From assembly GCA_019828595.1 (NCBI GenBank), contig JAHQRK010000033.1, positions 548,589-612,588 on the forward strand: a DNA stretch of 64,000 nucleotides, given 5' to 3'. Source of the DNA: Aphanomyces cochlioides. Taxonomy: Eukaryota; Oomycota; Saprolegniomycetes; Saprolegniales; Verrucalvaceae. The notes beneath the pieces were generated by a model. It saw nothing but the letters and a program-made list of their open reading frames with translations, had not been told where the DNA came from and searched no databases. Positions 30,859-41,727 of the stretch are shown here, piece by piece (the stretch's first letter is position 1; each line of letters starts with the position of its first letter). Position numbers and translations under genes: made by a program.

Positions 30859-31644
30859 ATGTCACTCGGTGACCGTAGGGAAAGCGTTCGAGTTGTCCTG
30901 GTGTTTCACCGGTTTGGGTGACAGTCCAAAATGGGTTCGTGGTTTTGAACCATAGATCTGCAATATGTGCTAGTTGGTGTCGGCATAGAGCTCGATTCAA
31001 CTGAGATAACAAGCCACTAAACGTAGAAATCCACGCAGTAGGTCGAGAGAAATTTCACTTTTGGTGACGGGTTGAAACCGGTTCAAAATGGGTGTCACCG
31101 GGTCGAATTTCCTTTCGAATTTTGTTTCGCGAGTTTGGCGAGGTTTGAGCACTCGCAAACTGGCACATCTTGAGGAGGAGACATGGGAGAATCTTTTAGG
31201 CACCGTGGCGCAATTTTCCCGAACAAAAAGTGTGCACTCGATTTTGAGATTTCGCCCCCAGGGGGAGACGTCGTAACAATTTTCAAAGTGTTGTTGTGAG
31301 AGAACCACTGCACTTTTTTGCAATCTAACGCTTGCGTTTGTCTGCTTGGGATGTCTAGCAACCCTGAAGACCATTAGAATGTCTGAAATGATCGTCAGAG
31401 CAATGCCAGAGTTGTCGATAGTTTTGCCATTTTGGGTGAACGGATAAAGTCAAGTCGATTTTGTGAACGACTCGGCATGAGATAAAGTTACTTGGTGTGT
31501 CCATAGAGCTCTGTTAGCTGGGGCTAACGAGCCATCAAACGCATGAAAAGGCCAAGTGGGTCGCGAGAAAATCCACTTTGAGTTTTCCCATTGGTTTGGG
31601 TGACTTAGGTGAATTTCTTCAAAGGTTGCAATATAACATGCCTT

Positions 31645-34600
31645 TTAAGGTTCCAAGGTCTCGTTTTGAGATTGTGGTAAGATTTGGGCAGAGAACCACT
31701 CATTCTGGTGCAAACTATGAAGCACCGATGTCAAGGAAGCCTTCGTGGAGTCGTCCAAGGAGGCTCGATTGACTTGGTACAGATGCCGCTTTATAATGTG
31801 TCCTGCTAAGCTGGATATCGTCATAGGTGTTTTGTTAGGTAAATCTGGACGGTAAATCCGGTCGCACCGAGTTTTCCATATTGTATACCAAATACAAGAT
31901 AAAAAAATTGGCCACAGCAAATTAAATCCAGCTTGGAGGTCTTTGTCTTGGAGTGCTATAGGAGAGAAGAATATTTTTTCCATGGTAGTTGGCCAAGTAA
32001 AGTTAAGGGATCTGGCCATGGATTTAAATGGACTCCAACATGCTCGAGTATATGGACAGTCCAAGGTGAAATGTTTATACGTCTCCACTTCATGACAGAA
32101 AATACAAGTGTTCGGGATATCGTCCGAGTACTTGAATTTGTATCGGAGAGGTAAGGCTCGTATAAGCAGTCGATATATGAAAGCACTATACGTTGGCAGA
32201 ATAAATTTGGGCTGCCTGTAGAATGCGACCACTTTAATATTTTCCTTGTGGGCATAAAAATCCGAGGGTACCAATAAATGCGCTGTGGGTAAAACCTCCT
32301 GAGCTGATTTGGATTTAAATTCATGAGTTAAATCATCCAAGGTGGCATCAATAAAGGGTAAAAAGCCATCTTTAAAATTTCCAGCCCAAGTAATTTCGGT
32401 AGCCGTTTGCCGATAAGGTGTAGGCTGACGAAAATTAATTTCTGTGTCCTCGGGTGGAGATGGAAGGATAGACTTAAGTCTTCCGTGTAGAGCATACCAC
32501 CATTTATGATCGGGAGTGGCTAAATGGCGTCTTGAGCATTGAGATTTAATCCAATCTAACAGGATTTTCCGATCCATAAGATTGCCATTTTCATCGAGTA
32601 GGTGGCGAACATGGGTAAAATTTAATTTTGCCAGTGATACAGCATAATCATAAGTCTTTGGATAGCAGTGTTCAAAGACAGTTTTCTCCAAGGGTAAGAA
32701 TTGATTGTGCCAAAGTGGAAAATTTCCATCGACTTGTACTGTGGGAAATTTAAGTGGGGTTGGAGATAAGGATAACCATAGTCGAGTAAATGCTGACCAG
32801 AGAGGTGGAACCTTATCTTGGTGTGATATGGCTTTGTACATACTAGAGTGTGGACTCATGAAAAGGAGATCATAAAAATTTCCCCATGGACTGAAGGCTC
32901 TGGAGAGTAAATATTCTCCAATGGATAGCCATGCTGGCAATTTCGTTTGACCATACGAGTTGTGAGGTGGTGCTAGGAGTAGCTTGAAGCATTTAAAGGT
33001 CATGACCCGGTGTAGTTTTGACCACCAGTGGGTAGACGATTTAAATCCGAGACCACCTTGTGCTTTTGGAAGGAAAATAATGTCCGAGTTGAATTGATGC
33101 AAATAACGTTGAGTCGAATATGGATCAATTGTATCGCCGTGAATAAATTGCTTGGCGACCTTGTCGAATAGTTTGGCATATTCTTTGTCGATCGGAATAA
33201 ATTGGAGTTGATACCAGAGCACAGGAAAACAAATTGACCTTAGGATTGTCACTTTTCCGGGTAGGGTTCGTGCTCGATAAGACCATAGTTGTGTTCTTGA
33301 GACCAATTTCTCCAATAGCGAATTTAAACGTGTTGTGGCTGTGATGTTGGGAGAAATTAAAAGGCCCAACGATTTAGCAGGTTTGTCATCAGTAATAGCC
33401 AAAGGTGCCAGGTCTGGAGGTAAATTGGCATGGGTTAATAATTCTGTCTTGGAGAGATTTAACTTGAAACCAGAGATATCACAGAATTTTTTGACGATGT
33501 CGAGTTGGAGTTGCAACGTCGATGTATTTTTGGAGTACAATTGGGAGTCGTCTGCATAATAGCTCCCGGTGTGAGTGTGATGACCAATTCGTATGCCCAA
33601 ATCTTTTCTCTTGCGTATGGCTAAACACATAGGTTCTAGCGCCAAGACAAATAAAAGAGGTGATAATGGGTCGCCTTGTAAAACACCACGTTGGATCTTA
33701 AATGGGTTGGATAAATGTCCATTGACAATAATTCGTCCACGACGATTTGAATAAAGCACTTTGACCATGTTGAGAAAGGACGGTGGAAAATTAAATTCCT
33801 TCAGGGTTGCCAATAAATAGGAATGGTTGACCCTATCAAAGGCTTTTTCAAAGTCCAAGAGGGCCACAATAGACTCGGAGGAATAAAACTTCATAAAGTG
33901 ATTCAGGTCTTCCAAGCGCAGTAAATTGGTTTGGATTGATCGACCACGAATAAAACCTGTTTGATCCGGGTGGACTATCGACTGAATGATTCTCTGCATT
34001 CGTTCTGCAAGGACCATTGTGAGGATTTTCACGTCGATATTGACCAAGCTGATGGGACGGTAATTTTTTGGGAGTAGTTTGTCGTCCTTTTTGTACAGCA
34101 GTACAATTAAACTTGTCAATTGGGAGGGTGCCAAGTTGGAGTGAGAGTTGATTTGGTAATAGTATAGCATTTCCAAAGCCAGGGACCATTCATGGGGAAA
34201 CATTTTCAAAATTTCGTAGGGCAGTGAATTTGGCCCAGGAGTTGAATTCCGTTTGGAGTGTTTAATGGCAAAATAAAATTCGTTTGCCGTGAGAGGAGCC
34301 CCAATAAATCTCTTGTCGTCGATATTGAGTCGGCGAGATATCAGAGTTTTTAAATACTTGGCCATTCTTTCCTTGTCAACTGCCTCATGGTCGCCATACA
34401 GGTCAGAATAAAACTCGTGGAGTGTCGAGGAAATTGATTGTTGATCAGAAGCAATATTTCCATTGGACATTTTGAGTGCCTTGAAGGGAGATTTTTGTAA
34501 AGGGATTGTGCGAGGTGGCTTCAGGTGAAATTTGGTACACCTTTCCGCTTTCTCGAGATGAGTTTGCATAGCAGTATCTTCCCGTAGGACTTTTTTCCTG

Positions 34601-35730
34601 TCATGGTATTCATGTATGGCAGCTTGAATTGTTTTGATACGTGCCATCAAGGACGCACATGGGGCGTTTTGGTAATCCCGAATCAATAAAGCCAAATCCA
34701 TAGATAATTTCTTGAGAGGCCTTTGTTGATTTTCGACCAACTCGTCGTGTAGGTATTTTAATTGATTTCGCATGTTGGTGATCATGGTGTCGAAATGTAG
34801 ACCAACATTTGAGTTTAATTGGGTCTTGGTAAGGAAGGTTTCAAGTTGACGAGAGATAATGAATTTGGCCTTGTCATTGTTGAGAACCCATTGTGGTGTT
34901 TTCCATGGACCAGGTCCCATTGATACTGCTGGACGTTTGGTCAATAATTTGCAGGGAGTGTGGTCAGCATGAGGAATTAGTTCCAGGTGACGAAATTTCA
35001 GATGACGTAGGGATGCCATAGCAGACGAGATGAAAATATAGTCAAGCCGATTGACAAATTTTGGACTTGTGAAAGCACGTTTCAGTGGATTTTGTTGACG
35101 GAAAATGTCAACGAGGTGTAAATCTTGTAGCCATAGGTTGAGTTCATATGAGCCATGAGTCGCATGAGTCGAAGGACGGCATGAATCTAATGTTGGGGAG
35201 AAAATAACGTTAAAGTCGCCACCAACAATATGAAAAGCTTCGGGTGGAAAATCGCGAGGCAGATCATTAAAAAAATCCACACGGTCGTGATAGTCGTACG
35301 GAGCATAGATGTTGTGAATAAAAACCGGGATATTGTCCAGAGTGGCCGATATAAGTAAATAACGACCACGGAGGAGAGGTTTGTCCCAAGAGTGGTTTAA
35401 ATTGGTGCAATTGTCCAGAGGGCAGTCAGGATGAATAAATGTAGCAAGGCCTCCAGTAGGATGAGAGGTATGGCTGATGGAATAAATTGGCTCCTCGTAG
35501 AAGAAAGTGCCTTGTTGGTTGGTATGTTTTTTCCAGTAGAAATTGATTTTGCCATGGTCGCTGGGGTAAGGCAGTCGAGTTTCTTGGATAAGTGAGATAG
35601 AGTTTTTGAGGAGAAAGTTCTTGAGAAGGTGGTGGAAAGAGTTGGAGAGACCATTTGTGTTGAGAGAAAACAAGCTAATATCCCAGTCGATAATGGCTTG
35701 TGGTAGCGCGTTAATTGTGGTCACGGTCAT
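31645..35730 (-). CDS. LINE A ORF2 protein: APE endonuclease / reverse transcriptase (1361 aa), copy A-3
   Basis: It starts at the ATG at 35730, 100 nt after the ORF1 stop. The APE endonuclease spans residues 15-265, with N26, E50, Y142, D172 and N174 in GGDFN, D230 in RLDY and D256-H257. The reverse transcriptase spans residues 540-800, with NYRP at 556, LDFEKAFD from 625 (catalytic D626), LQGDPLSP and YADD at 725-728. The C-terminal knuckle is CX2CX7HX4C at 1209-1225. No RNase H is seen. It should nick the antisense strand of tRNA-Ala beside the anticodon stem and copy its own RNA there; it probably also copies the SINE, whose tail is similar. Codons are more A/T-rich than in family B. Class L1/Tx1-like. 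Confidence 0.96.
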   Translation of the reverse strand: MTVTTINALPQAIIDWDISLFSLNTNGLSNSFHHLLKNFLLKNSISLIQETRLPYPSDHGKINFYWKKHTNQQGTFFYEEPIYSISHTSHPTGGLATFIHPDCPLDNCTNLNHSWDKPLLRGRYLLISATLDNIPVFIHNIYAPYDYHDRVDFFNDLPRDFPPEAFHIVGGDFNVIFSPTLDSCRPSTHATHGSYELNLWLQDLHLVDIFRQQNPLKRAFTSPKFVNRLDYIFISSAMASLRHLKFRHLELIPHADHTPCKLLTKRPAVSMGPGPWKTPQWVLNNDKAKFIISRQLETFLTKTQLNSNVGLHFDTMITNMRNQLKYLHDELVENQQRPLKKLSMDLALLIRDYQNAPCASLMARIKTIQAAIHEYHDRKKVLREDTAMQTHLEKAERCTKFHLKPPRTIPLQKSPFKALKMSNGNIASDQQSISSTLHEFYSDLYGDHEAVDKERMAKYLKTLISRRLNIDDKRFIGAPLTANEFYFAIKHSKRNSTPGPNSLPYEILKMFPHEWSLALEMLYYYQINSHSNLAPSQLTSLIVLLYKKDDKLLPKNYRPISLVNIDVKILTMVLAERMQRIIQSIVHPDQTGFIRGRSIQTNLLRLEDLNHFMKFYSSESIVALLDFEKAFDRVNHSYLLATLKEFNFPPSFLNMVKVLYSNRRGRIIVNGHLSNPFKIQRGVLQGDPLSPLLFVLALEPMCLAIRKRKDLGIRIGHHTHTGSYYADDSQLYSKNTSTLQLQLDIVKKFCDISGFKLNLSKTELLTHANLPPDLAPLAITDDKPAKSLGLLISPNITATTRLNSLLEKLVSRTQLWSYRARTLPGKVTILRSICFPVLWYQLQFIPIDKEYAKLFDKVAKQFIHGDTIDPYSTQRYLHQFNSDIIFLPKAQGGLGFKSSTHWWSKLHRVMTFKCFKLLLAPPHNSYGQTKLPAWLSIGEYLLSRAFSPWGNFYDLLFMSPHSSMYKAISHQDKVPPLWSAFTRLWLSLSPTPLKFPTVQVDGNFPLWHNQFLPLEKTVFEHCYPKTYDYAVSLAKLNFTHVRHLLDENGNLMDRKILLDWIKSQCSRRHLATPDHKWWYALHGRLKSILPSPPEDTEINFRQPTPYRQTATEITWAGNFKDGFLPFIDATLDDLTHEFKSKSAQEVLPTAHLLVPSDFYAHKENIKVVAFYRQPKFILPTYSAFIYRLLIRALPLRYKFKYSDDIPNTCIFCHEVETYKHFTLDCPYTRACWSPFKSMARSLNFTWPTTMEKIFFSPIALQDKDLQAGFNLLWPIFLSCIWYTIWKTRCDRIYRPDLPNKTPMTISSLAGHIIKRHLYQVNRASLDDSTKASLTSVLHSLHQNEWFSAQILPQSQNETLEP

Positions 35731-35830
35731 GATTAATATTTGGGTTTTGATTTTTTGACTTCAAGTCGTTGTGTTGGTTTGGGTCGGGGTGTGGTGATTG
35801 TGGTTTTAATTGATTTTGTGTGTTGGCGAG

Positions 35831-38356
35831 TCAATTGGAGTCTGCATTGTCACCATCGCCAAGTTCTTTGTAGTCGAGTTCAGGAGCCTTTTCGTCCGGA
35901 AGTAAAGTTAACAAGGCATCAGTATCCGAGTCAAAACACTTCGTAGGGTCAATTGTTTGGAGTGCCAGATCTTTCACAATATGGCTCAACTCTTCTTCAA
36001 TTTTATGATGTTGCACCAGGTTTCCAGCAGCAGGACTGGAAATTAATTTAATCAAGGAGGCGTCCGTGATTAAATTGCAATTGGGCCAACGGTGGACTTT
36101 GTCTTTCAGGCACAGATTAATATACTCATCGTTCGTATAAGCTTCAGGTGCTCTGTTGGACAGAAATAGATCGATTGCTGCTAGAGATCTTCTCATGTGG
36201 TAGTCTTCGTCATTTGGACACAAACTTTGGAATAGATTTGTGGGGCTGTAATTTTCAGGAGGAGGATGGCCATGCTGTTTTTGGTAGTACGAGGTAAATC
36301 GTTCTTCATCAATAGCTTGCATGGGATTTTCTCCAGCCATTAAACGTATAATTCCTCTCGAGGCAATTAAATTGGATGCGATTTTGCGAGATTTTGGGTC
36401 CATATAGATATTTCCAATAAAGCCAGGTTGGTTGAGGGTTTCATCATGAAATACCAATGGGTTGGTAGAATCATTCAGTTTTTTCTTCAGCTCTGTGATT
36501 TGAGCCTTCACTTTGGCTCCTGCTGGTTTCGTAGAGGCTGGAATTTTTTTGGGTATCGTTGATTTTGGGGACGAAGCAGGACGTTTTTTGGGCGTGTCGG
36601 TAGGAACGATATCAAGATGGAATCGAGGAACCGTTGTGCCTGATGTTGTCACGTCAGAGTCGTCTGAGCTGAGGATAGCGAATCGATTTTGTGTTGGAAT
36701 CGAGGTAGCTGATATTTTGTATTGGGGACCTTGAATAAAACCGGCTCGAGTTGGTTTAAATTCGTCCTGGGATAAATTGGGTTTGTCTGTGAGAATAATA
36801 TTATTCTCGCTCGAGCCCTTGGGTGATTGTGGAGGATTTAATATCTTCTTGGGTTGAGCTACCATTTCTTCCTCTTCGATATTTGATTTCTCCTCTTGTT
36901 CCATGTCCACATCGCTTGACAGGTCGACAAAGTTTTCCTTGCCATTTTGATTTTCCTTGGGATCGGCATTAGGGGATTCGGAGTTTCCAGTTGTGCCAGT
37001 ATTTTCCTTCGGGGTGTTGGGTGGTTGGTTTTCTGTCGATGGATTTTCGGGAGCATCAGTCTTTTCCTCTGTAGCGTTTTCCTCGACATGGTCTGTATTC
37101 TTTTTAGCGTCGTCTTTTTGTTTGGCTTTTTCCAGTCTAGCTTGAACGCTGGGAGGGACCGTTTGATTGAGGGACCGAATTTTATGTTGAAAAACATAAA
37201 CTTGGTTTTGGATCTCGATTTCTCTCAGAGGCTCGCCTCCATCATCTGGTACCAATGCCAAAGGAGGAGTTTCGGAGTCAAAAAGGACTCGAAATTGGGT
37301 CGAGCGTAATAAATTGTCAGTACTGGGGTTAAAACCAACAATGACGCAGTGAGTGAGCTCTTCCAACTTTTTCAAAATCGCTTTTTGAATATCGTGATCC
37401 ACCAGGTTGTTGAAAGTAATAAAATAAAGTTTCGAGTGGGGAGAATATTCAGGCACAGTAAATTCTTGTTTTCCCAGACGAAGGGAGGTTCCACAAGTTT
37501 TGCGCAATAGATCATCGTCATAAAACGTCAAAGAGAGAGTAGTCGGGTTTTTCTTGTGGAACAGAATTTCCTTGAATTTCGATTCCCAAAGCGTACCCGG
37601 GTTTTGGGTAATTAAATTCGCTCGGATTTGGTAGTCCTTGACTTGACGGAAAGCTTCTCCCAGAGGAATGTCCACAGTGCAAGCCTTCGATGATGGAGTT
37701 TTCAAGATGTCTTCAATGAATTCATCCATAGCAGTAGGGTTTTGGCGGAATTCTCGAGCTTGTCGAATTAATTCTTCCAATTCAGAGTCGTCAATGGGAT
37801 GCCCACCAGTGTTGCGAACCAATTGGGTTTTCACATGGCGGGCTCCTTCCCAGACATTATTTTTCTTCGAGTTGGTTTTTTTGCCTTCGTTGTTGGACGA
37901 AGCTTGTTTTTTGGGGTTGGAGGGTTTGGCAGGAGAGTTTGTCCCATCTTTGGAGGGATTTTTCGAATTAGGTAAAACTCGTCCATGAGGGGTGCCGTCA
38001 GGATGGGTAATATTCTCCCCAGGCTTGTCAGAATCCTTGGGTAATTTGCCACCATTGGCGTCAGAGGCAGGTTTTTCGTTGGAACCATTAATATCCATAC
38101 CCATTCCTGCATCATCGGGTCCATTTTTTTTGTCCATATTTGGACCAGTGTCACCACCTAAGTCAACACCATCTTGGTTGGAAACATTTTCCCTACGAAG
38201 AGAGTCGGACGCAGCGGCGCTGTTCCTAGAGGAAGGAGGTTTTTCAGCGGCTTCTCGGCTCGGACCGGGCGTCGCTTGGCTAGAGTCAGGCGTCGATTCA
38301 CGTTGAGCGAATCGAGACACCGTCGAAAGGATGGTTTTTTCCGCGCTAGAGGCCAT
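35831..38356 (-). CDS. LINE A ORF1 protein (841 aa), copy A-3
   Basis: The ATG at 38356 lies 80 bp from the element 5' end. Residues 1-165 are polar and low in complexity. Residues 170-300 form a conserved pre-core. Residues 308-395 look like an RRM-type fold (SKLYFITF, STQFRVLFD, QVYVFQHK) and line up with FFMDIP, RYRLYFEG and CLRVYGQGW of family B ORF1. Residues 400-500 are an acidic, Glu/Asn-rich linker; 555-565 contain NRFAILSSDD; 575-630 are Lys/Pro-rich and basic. The C-terminal domain (680-815) resembles the family B C-terminus. No zinc knuckle is visible. Its expected role is RNA binding and RNP formation with ORF2. Confidence 0.9.
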   Translation of the reverse strand: MASSAEKTILSTVSRFAQRESTPDSSQATPGPSREAAEKPPSSRNSAAASDSLRRENVSNQDGVDLGGDTGPNMDKKNGPDDAGMGMDINGSNEKPASDANGGKLPKDSDKPGENITHPDGTPHGRVLPNSKNPSKDGTNSPAKPSNPKKQASSNNEGKKTNSKKNNVWEGARHVKTQLVRNTGGHPIDDSELEELIRQAREFRQNPTAMDEFIEDILKTPSSKACTVDIPLGEAFRQVKDYQIRANLITQNPGTLWESKFKEILFHKKNPTTLSLTFYDDDLLRKTCGTSLRLGKQEFTVPEYSPHSKLYFITFNNLVDHDIQKAILKKLEELTHCVIVGFNPSTDNLLRSTQFRVLFDSETPPLALVPDDGGEPLREIEIQNQVYVFQHKIRSLNQTVPPSVQARLEKAKQKDDAKKNTDHVEENATEEKTDAPENPSTENQPPNTPKENTGTTGNSESPNADPKENQNGKENFVDLSSDVDMEQEEKSNIEEEEMVAQPKKILNPPQSPKGSSENNIILTDKPNLSQDEFKPTRAGFIQGPQYKISATSIPTQNRFAILSSDDSDVTTSGTTVPRFHLDIVPTDTPKKRPASSPKSTIPKKIPASTKPAGAKVKAQITELKKKLNDSTNPLVFHDETLNQPGFIGNIYMDPKSRKIASNLIASRGIIRLMAGENPMQAIDEERFTSYYQKQHGHPPPENYSPTNLFQSLCPNDEDYHMRRSLAAIDLFLSNRAPEAYTNDEYINLCLKDKVHRWPNCNLITDASLIKLISSPAAGNLVQHHKIEEELSHIVKDLALQTIDPTKCFDSDTDALLTLLPDEKAPELDYKELGDGDNADSN

Positions 38357-38480
38357 GACGTTGTCGAAAGCACCTAAAAAGCAAGATTTTCCGTTGGGGG
38401 GCTGTGGTAGTTTAACCTACAAAGCAAAAACGAAAGTCCCGCATGCTAAGCGGGCGCTCTACCATCTGAGCTACATCCCC

Positions 38481-39166
38481 TTTTTACTGTTCTTTTGTGT
38501 CTGTGCATCAAGTCCGCCAAATCGTCCACTTTCTTGTTCTTGTCTGTACAAGGATAGATTGTGACGACCCTTTTGCAACCAGGCATTCGTCGTGTCTACG
38601 GGATACTTGTATGCCAAAATGTCCCGTGGAGACTGTCGATTTCTTGTCGGCTTGTTGGAGAACTCGTTGGTGTGGATGAAGCTGTTGCAAACCCGTTTTT
38701 TGACAGTACGTCGATTTCTGGTCGTCTTTTTTTGGTATCTGAGGGTGTGAATCGATAGAGCTTTTCAAAAGCAAGAGTTTGCAAGTAGTTTGAGGTCAAT
38801 CGGAGCAATATTGCAAAAGTTATGAGCAAAAAACGATTTCGACCGATGGGACACGAACCGTTCACACCAAAAAGTGTCAAGCGATTGACAACAAAAGAGA
38901 TGTTTTCTATCCTTCTTTATCCATGTGACGCGACCACAAACACCATTCAAAGTGCTGTACACATTCTGGTTCAACCATTTCATTGCACATCGACCAAGTG
39001 ATTCCAAGAAATATACTGTTCAAAGTCTAACTGTTATATTTTCCATTGTGGACAGTGTATACTTGTCAAGTTGAATACAGATAATGTTGGAAAAGAAGTG
39101 TCCTACAGAGGTGAAAAGGAGATCGCGTGAAAGAGTAGTGTCCTGAATAGAAAGAAGCTAAAAAGA
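38481..39166. repeat. Array spacer, unit 6
   Basis: Same spacer; no gene seen. T5 terminator at 39160-39164. Confidence 0.9.
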
Positions 39167-39238
39167 TGCGCCTGCCGGGAGTCGAACCCGGGATGTCACG
39201 GCCACAACGTGAAGTACTGACCACTATACTACAGACGC
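39167..39238 (-). tRNA. tRNA-His(GTG), unit 6
   Basis: Complete gene with encoded G-1 at 39239, between LINE A-3 (via spacer) and LINE A-4 (via the Ala 3' half). Confidence 0.94.
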
Positions 39239-39239
39239 C

Positions 39240-41727
39240 TGGAGAAGCAGGGTATCGATCCCTGTACCTCCCGCATGCTAAGCGGTTAACTGAGTATATT
39301 AAAGAATTAATATGGCCCAAAAGGGCCGCAAACTAGACTTTCGATTTTGGCTTCATAGGTCGCATAATAAATATGTGTTGCGAAATGTGACCTTGGAAGG
39401 TTCTTGTGGAAAATCGTCCAGTGTTGCTTAACCGAAATAGACTTGGGTGTGGGGTAATTTGGAGGAACCATGGCAGAAAGAAAATGTTGCATGGCGATTC
39501 AGGCTGTGAAAAAATTCAACAGTATAGAGAAGAGCCATACAAGCAACTTTCTTTTCATGACCATCTTGATCCGAGTTGGTGGTGGCGAGATACGAGGCAA
39601 TTTCGGGTTGACTGTGGAGGACTTGAAAATTTGTATACAAAAGTCTTGATAAAAATTCCAAGTGGAGGTACGCAGTGAAAAAGGCCAAGTAAATAAAAGC
39701 TTGAGTTGGGGTCGATCCATGAATAAATAAATCGACAGGAGAGGAAGGCCAAAAATTGACAAAAGGGTCGAAACAGAGTAAAATCAGGCCCAAGGAAAAT
39801 AAATTGGCAAGAGGTAGGAGCCCAAAAAATCCAAAAAGGTCGTGGCCAATTTAATTCGACCTCAGGAGGCCGAATTAAATCGCTGTAACCATGGGAAAAG
39901 CTGGGTTTGAGAGAAAAGACCATCCAAAATAAAATGTTCTTGGACGATTTGACCAGCCAAAAAAATCAACGAGGTCGGTCGTTCCATGACAAGCAAAGTT
40001 GATTTCAGGAGCGTCTTCATCGGAGTTGATGGTGGCGAGATAGAGGGAAAATCCCTTGTGGGTTGGGCTTTTGGGGTAAACCTCCCAAAAATAATAAAAA
40101 AGGGTAAAATATTTGGGAGGAGCCATTTTGACATGCGCCATGGGCGGATAGGTCTCGAGCGCGAGCATCGTCGGAGCTGGATTTCGAACGGCGCCGCGGT
40201 GCATGGAGCCACTTGGCAGAATCGTAGCGACGATACGTACGAAGGATAGCGCACCATTAGAATCGCCATAGGTAGTGTGTAGCGGGAGAGCGCTAGCCAA
40301 AACCAGTGTTTTTTCCAATCGGGCGTCTCGGCGGCCAAATTTGAAGGAGTCATAACTTCCGAACGGCTATGAGATAGATAGCCATACTTGGTGTCCTCCA
40401 TCAATGGAGGCTAGCGGTGGATGCACCATATTAATCGGTGCATATAGAGTCGTGTAGCTGAAATGAGCTACGATGGTCGTTTTGGAGCCTTATCGGCTCA
40501 AAATGGTTTGGAATCGGAAGTTGGGTTCCTGTGCTGCTATCATGGTGCTTGATAGCTCAAATCCATCGCGAGGACATTCTCGAGCCTCTCCAACTCTAAG
40601 TTGGGCGATCGGAGTTGATTTGCGTTCAGGAGCCATTCCGATGAGTTTTAGCCATTTCACCAAAAGTTGTCGGGGCGACGGCAAGTAGGTTCCAGGGCTT
40701 CAATCATCGCTCTTGATGGCTTAAAACACTCGTCTAGCCATGATAGGATGGAAAAGAGTCATAGCCGGTCGATTGGAAATGATTTGCGACCTGTAGCCGA
40801 CTTAAGGTTTTGTAGCCGGTGGATAGGGGCGGTTGACATTTTGGATTGAGGATTGCGAGCAAACCAGGATGTTTCAGGGCGTTCTAACGCTTTGGCTAGT
40901 CGTAATAAGTGGTGGAGCCACCCACTAGACCCCTAGATGTCACTCGGTGACCGTAGGGAAAGCGTTCGAGTTGTCCTGGTGTTTCACCGGTTTGGGTGAC
41001 AGTCCAAAATGGGTTCGTGGTTTTGAACCATAGATCTGCAATATGTGCTAGTTGGTGTCGGCATAGAGCTCGATTCAACTGAGATAACAAGCCACTAAAC
41101 GTAGAAATCCACGCAGTAGGTCGAGAGAAATTTCACTTTTGGTGACGGGTTGAAACCGGTTCAAAATGGGTGTCACCGGGTCGAATTTCCTTTCGAATTT
41201 TGTTTCGCGAGTTTGGCGAGGTTTGAGCACTCGCAAACTGGCACATCTTGAGGAGGAGACATGGGAGAATCTTTTAGGCACCGTGGCGCAATTTTCCCGA
41301 ACAAAAAGTGTGCACTCGATTTTGAGATTTCGCCCCCAGGGGGAGACGTCGTAACAATTTTCAAAGTGTTGTTGTGAGAGAACCACTGCACTTTTTTGCA
41401 ATCTAACGCTTGCGTTTGTCTGCTTGGGATGTCTAGCAACCCTGAAGACCATTAGAATGTCTGAAATGATCGTCAGAGCAATGCCAGAGTTGTCGATAGT
41501 TTTGCCATTTTGGGTGAACGGATAAAGTCAAGTCGATTTTGTGAACGACTCGGCATGAGATAAAGTTACTTGGTGTGTCCATAGAGCTCTGTTAGCTGGG
41601 GCTAACGAGCCATCAAACGCATGAAAAGGCCAAGTGGGTCGCGAGAAAATCCACTTTGAGTTTTCCCATTGGTTTGGGTGACTTCCCGCATGCTAAGCGG
41701 GCGCTCTACCATCTGAGCTACATCCCC
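39240..41727 (-). pseudogene. tRNA-Ala(AGC) split by LINE A-4
   Basis: The 3' half is 39240-39285 and the 5' half 41684-41727, with the 17-bp duplication at 39269-39285 and 41684-41700. Confidence 0.93.
39286..41683 (-). mobile_element. LINE family A copy A-4, 5'-truncated (2398 bp)
   Basis: It consists only of 3' UTR; the truncation lies about 40 bp short of the ORF2 stop, so it has no coding content. The hairpin cluster is at 40365-40936. It has its own full duplication and is therefore a separate insertion. Confidence 0.93.

Larger units (their letters stand above)
29208..31644 (-). other. Long 3' UTR of LINE A-3
   Basis: About 2.4 kb after the ORF2 stop with no convincing gene. It holds many short hairpins (30287-30858), an imperfect internal duplication (about 30915-31080 against about 31430-31590) and a second one near 29440-29530 against 29890-29970. 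Open frames of up to 180 codons on the minus strand (29784-30326) overlap other frames and look accidental. The same region makes up nearly all of A-2 and all of A-4. Confidence 0.8.
29208..38436 (-). mobile_element. LINE family A copy A-3, full length (9229 bp), both ORFs open
   Basis: Its 5' end (38436) is the same as that of A-5, which fixes the true start. In element order: an 80-bp 5' UTR, ORF1 (841 residues), a 100-nt gap, ORF2 (1361 residues), an unusually long 2437-bp 3' UTR and a non-poly(A) end reading AATATACTCAGTTAA. A 17-bp anticodon-arm duplication flanks it. It is the only A copy here with both ORFs open, so it is the likely active type and a possible source for the others. Confidence 0.96.
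29162..38480 (-). pseudogene. tRNA-Ala(AGC) split by full-length LINE A-3
   Basis: The 3' half is 29162-29207 and the 5' half 38437-38480; the duplication copies are 29191-29207 and 38437-38453. The A box stays in the 5' half directly upstream of the LINE 5' end and the B box stays in the 3' half downstream of it. Confidence 0.94.
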
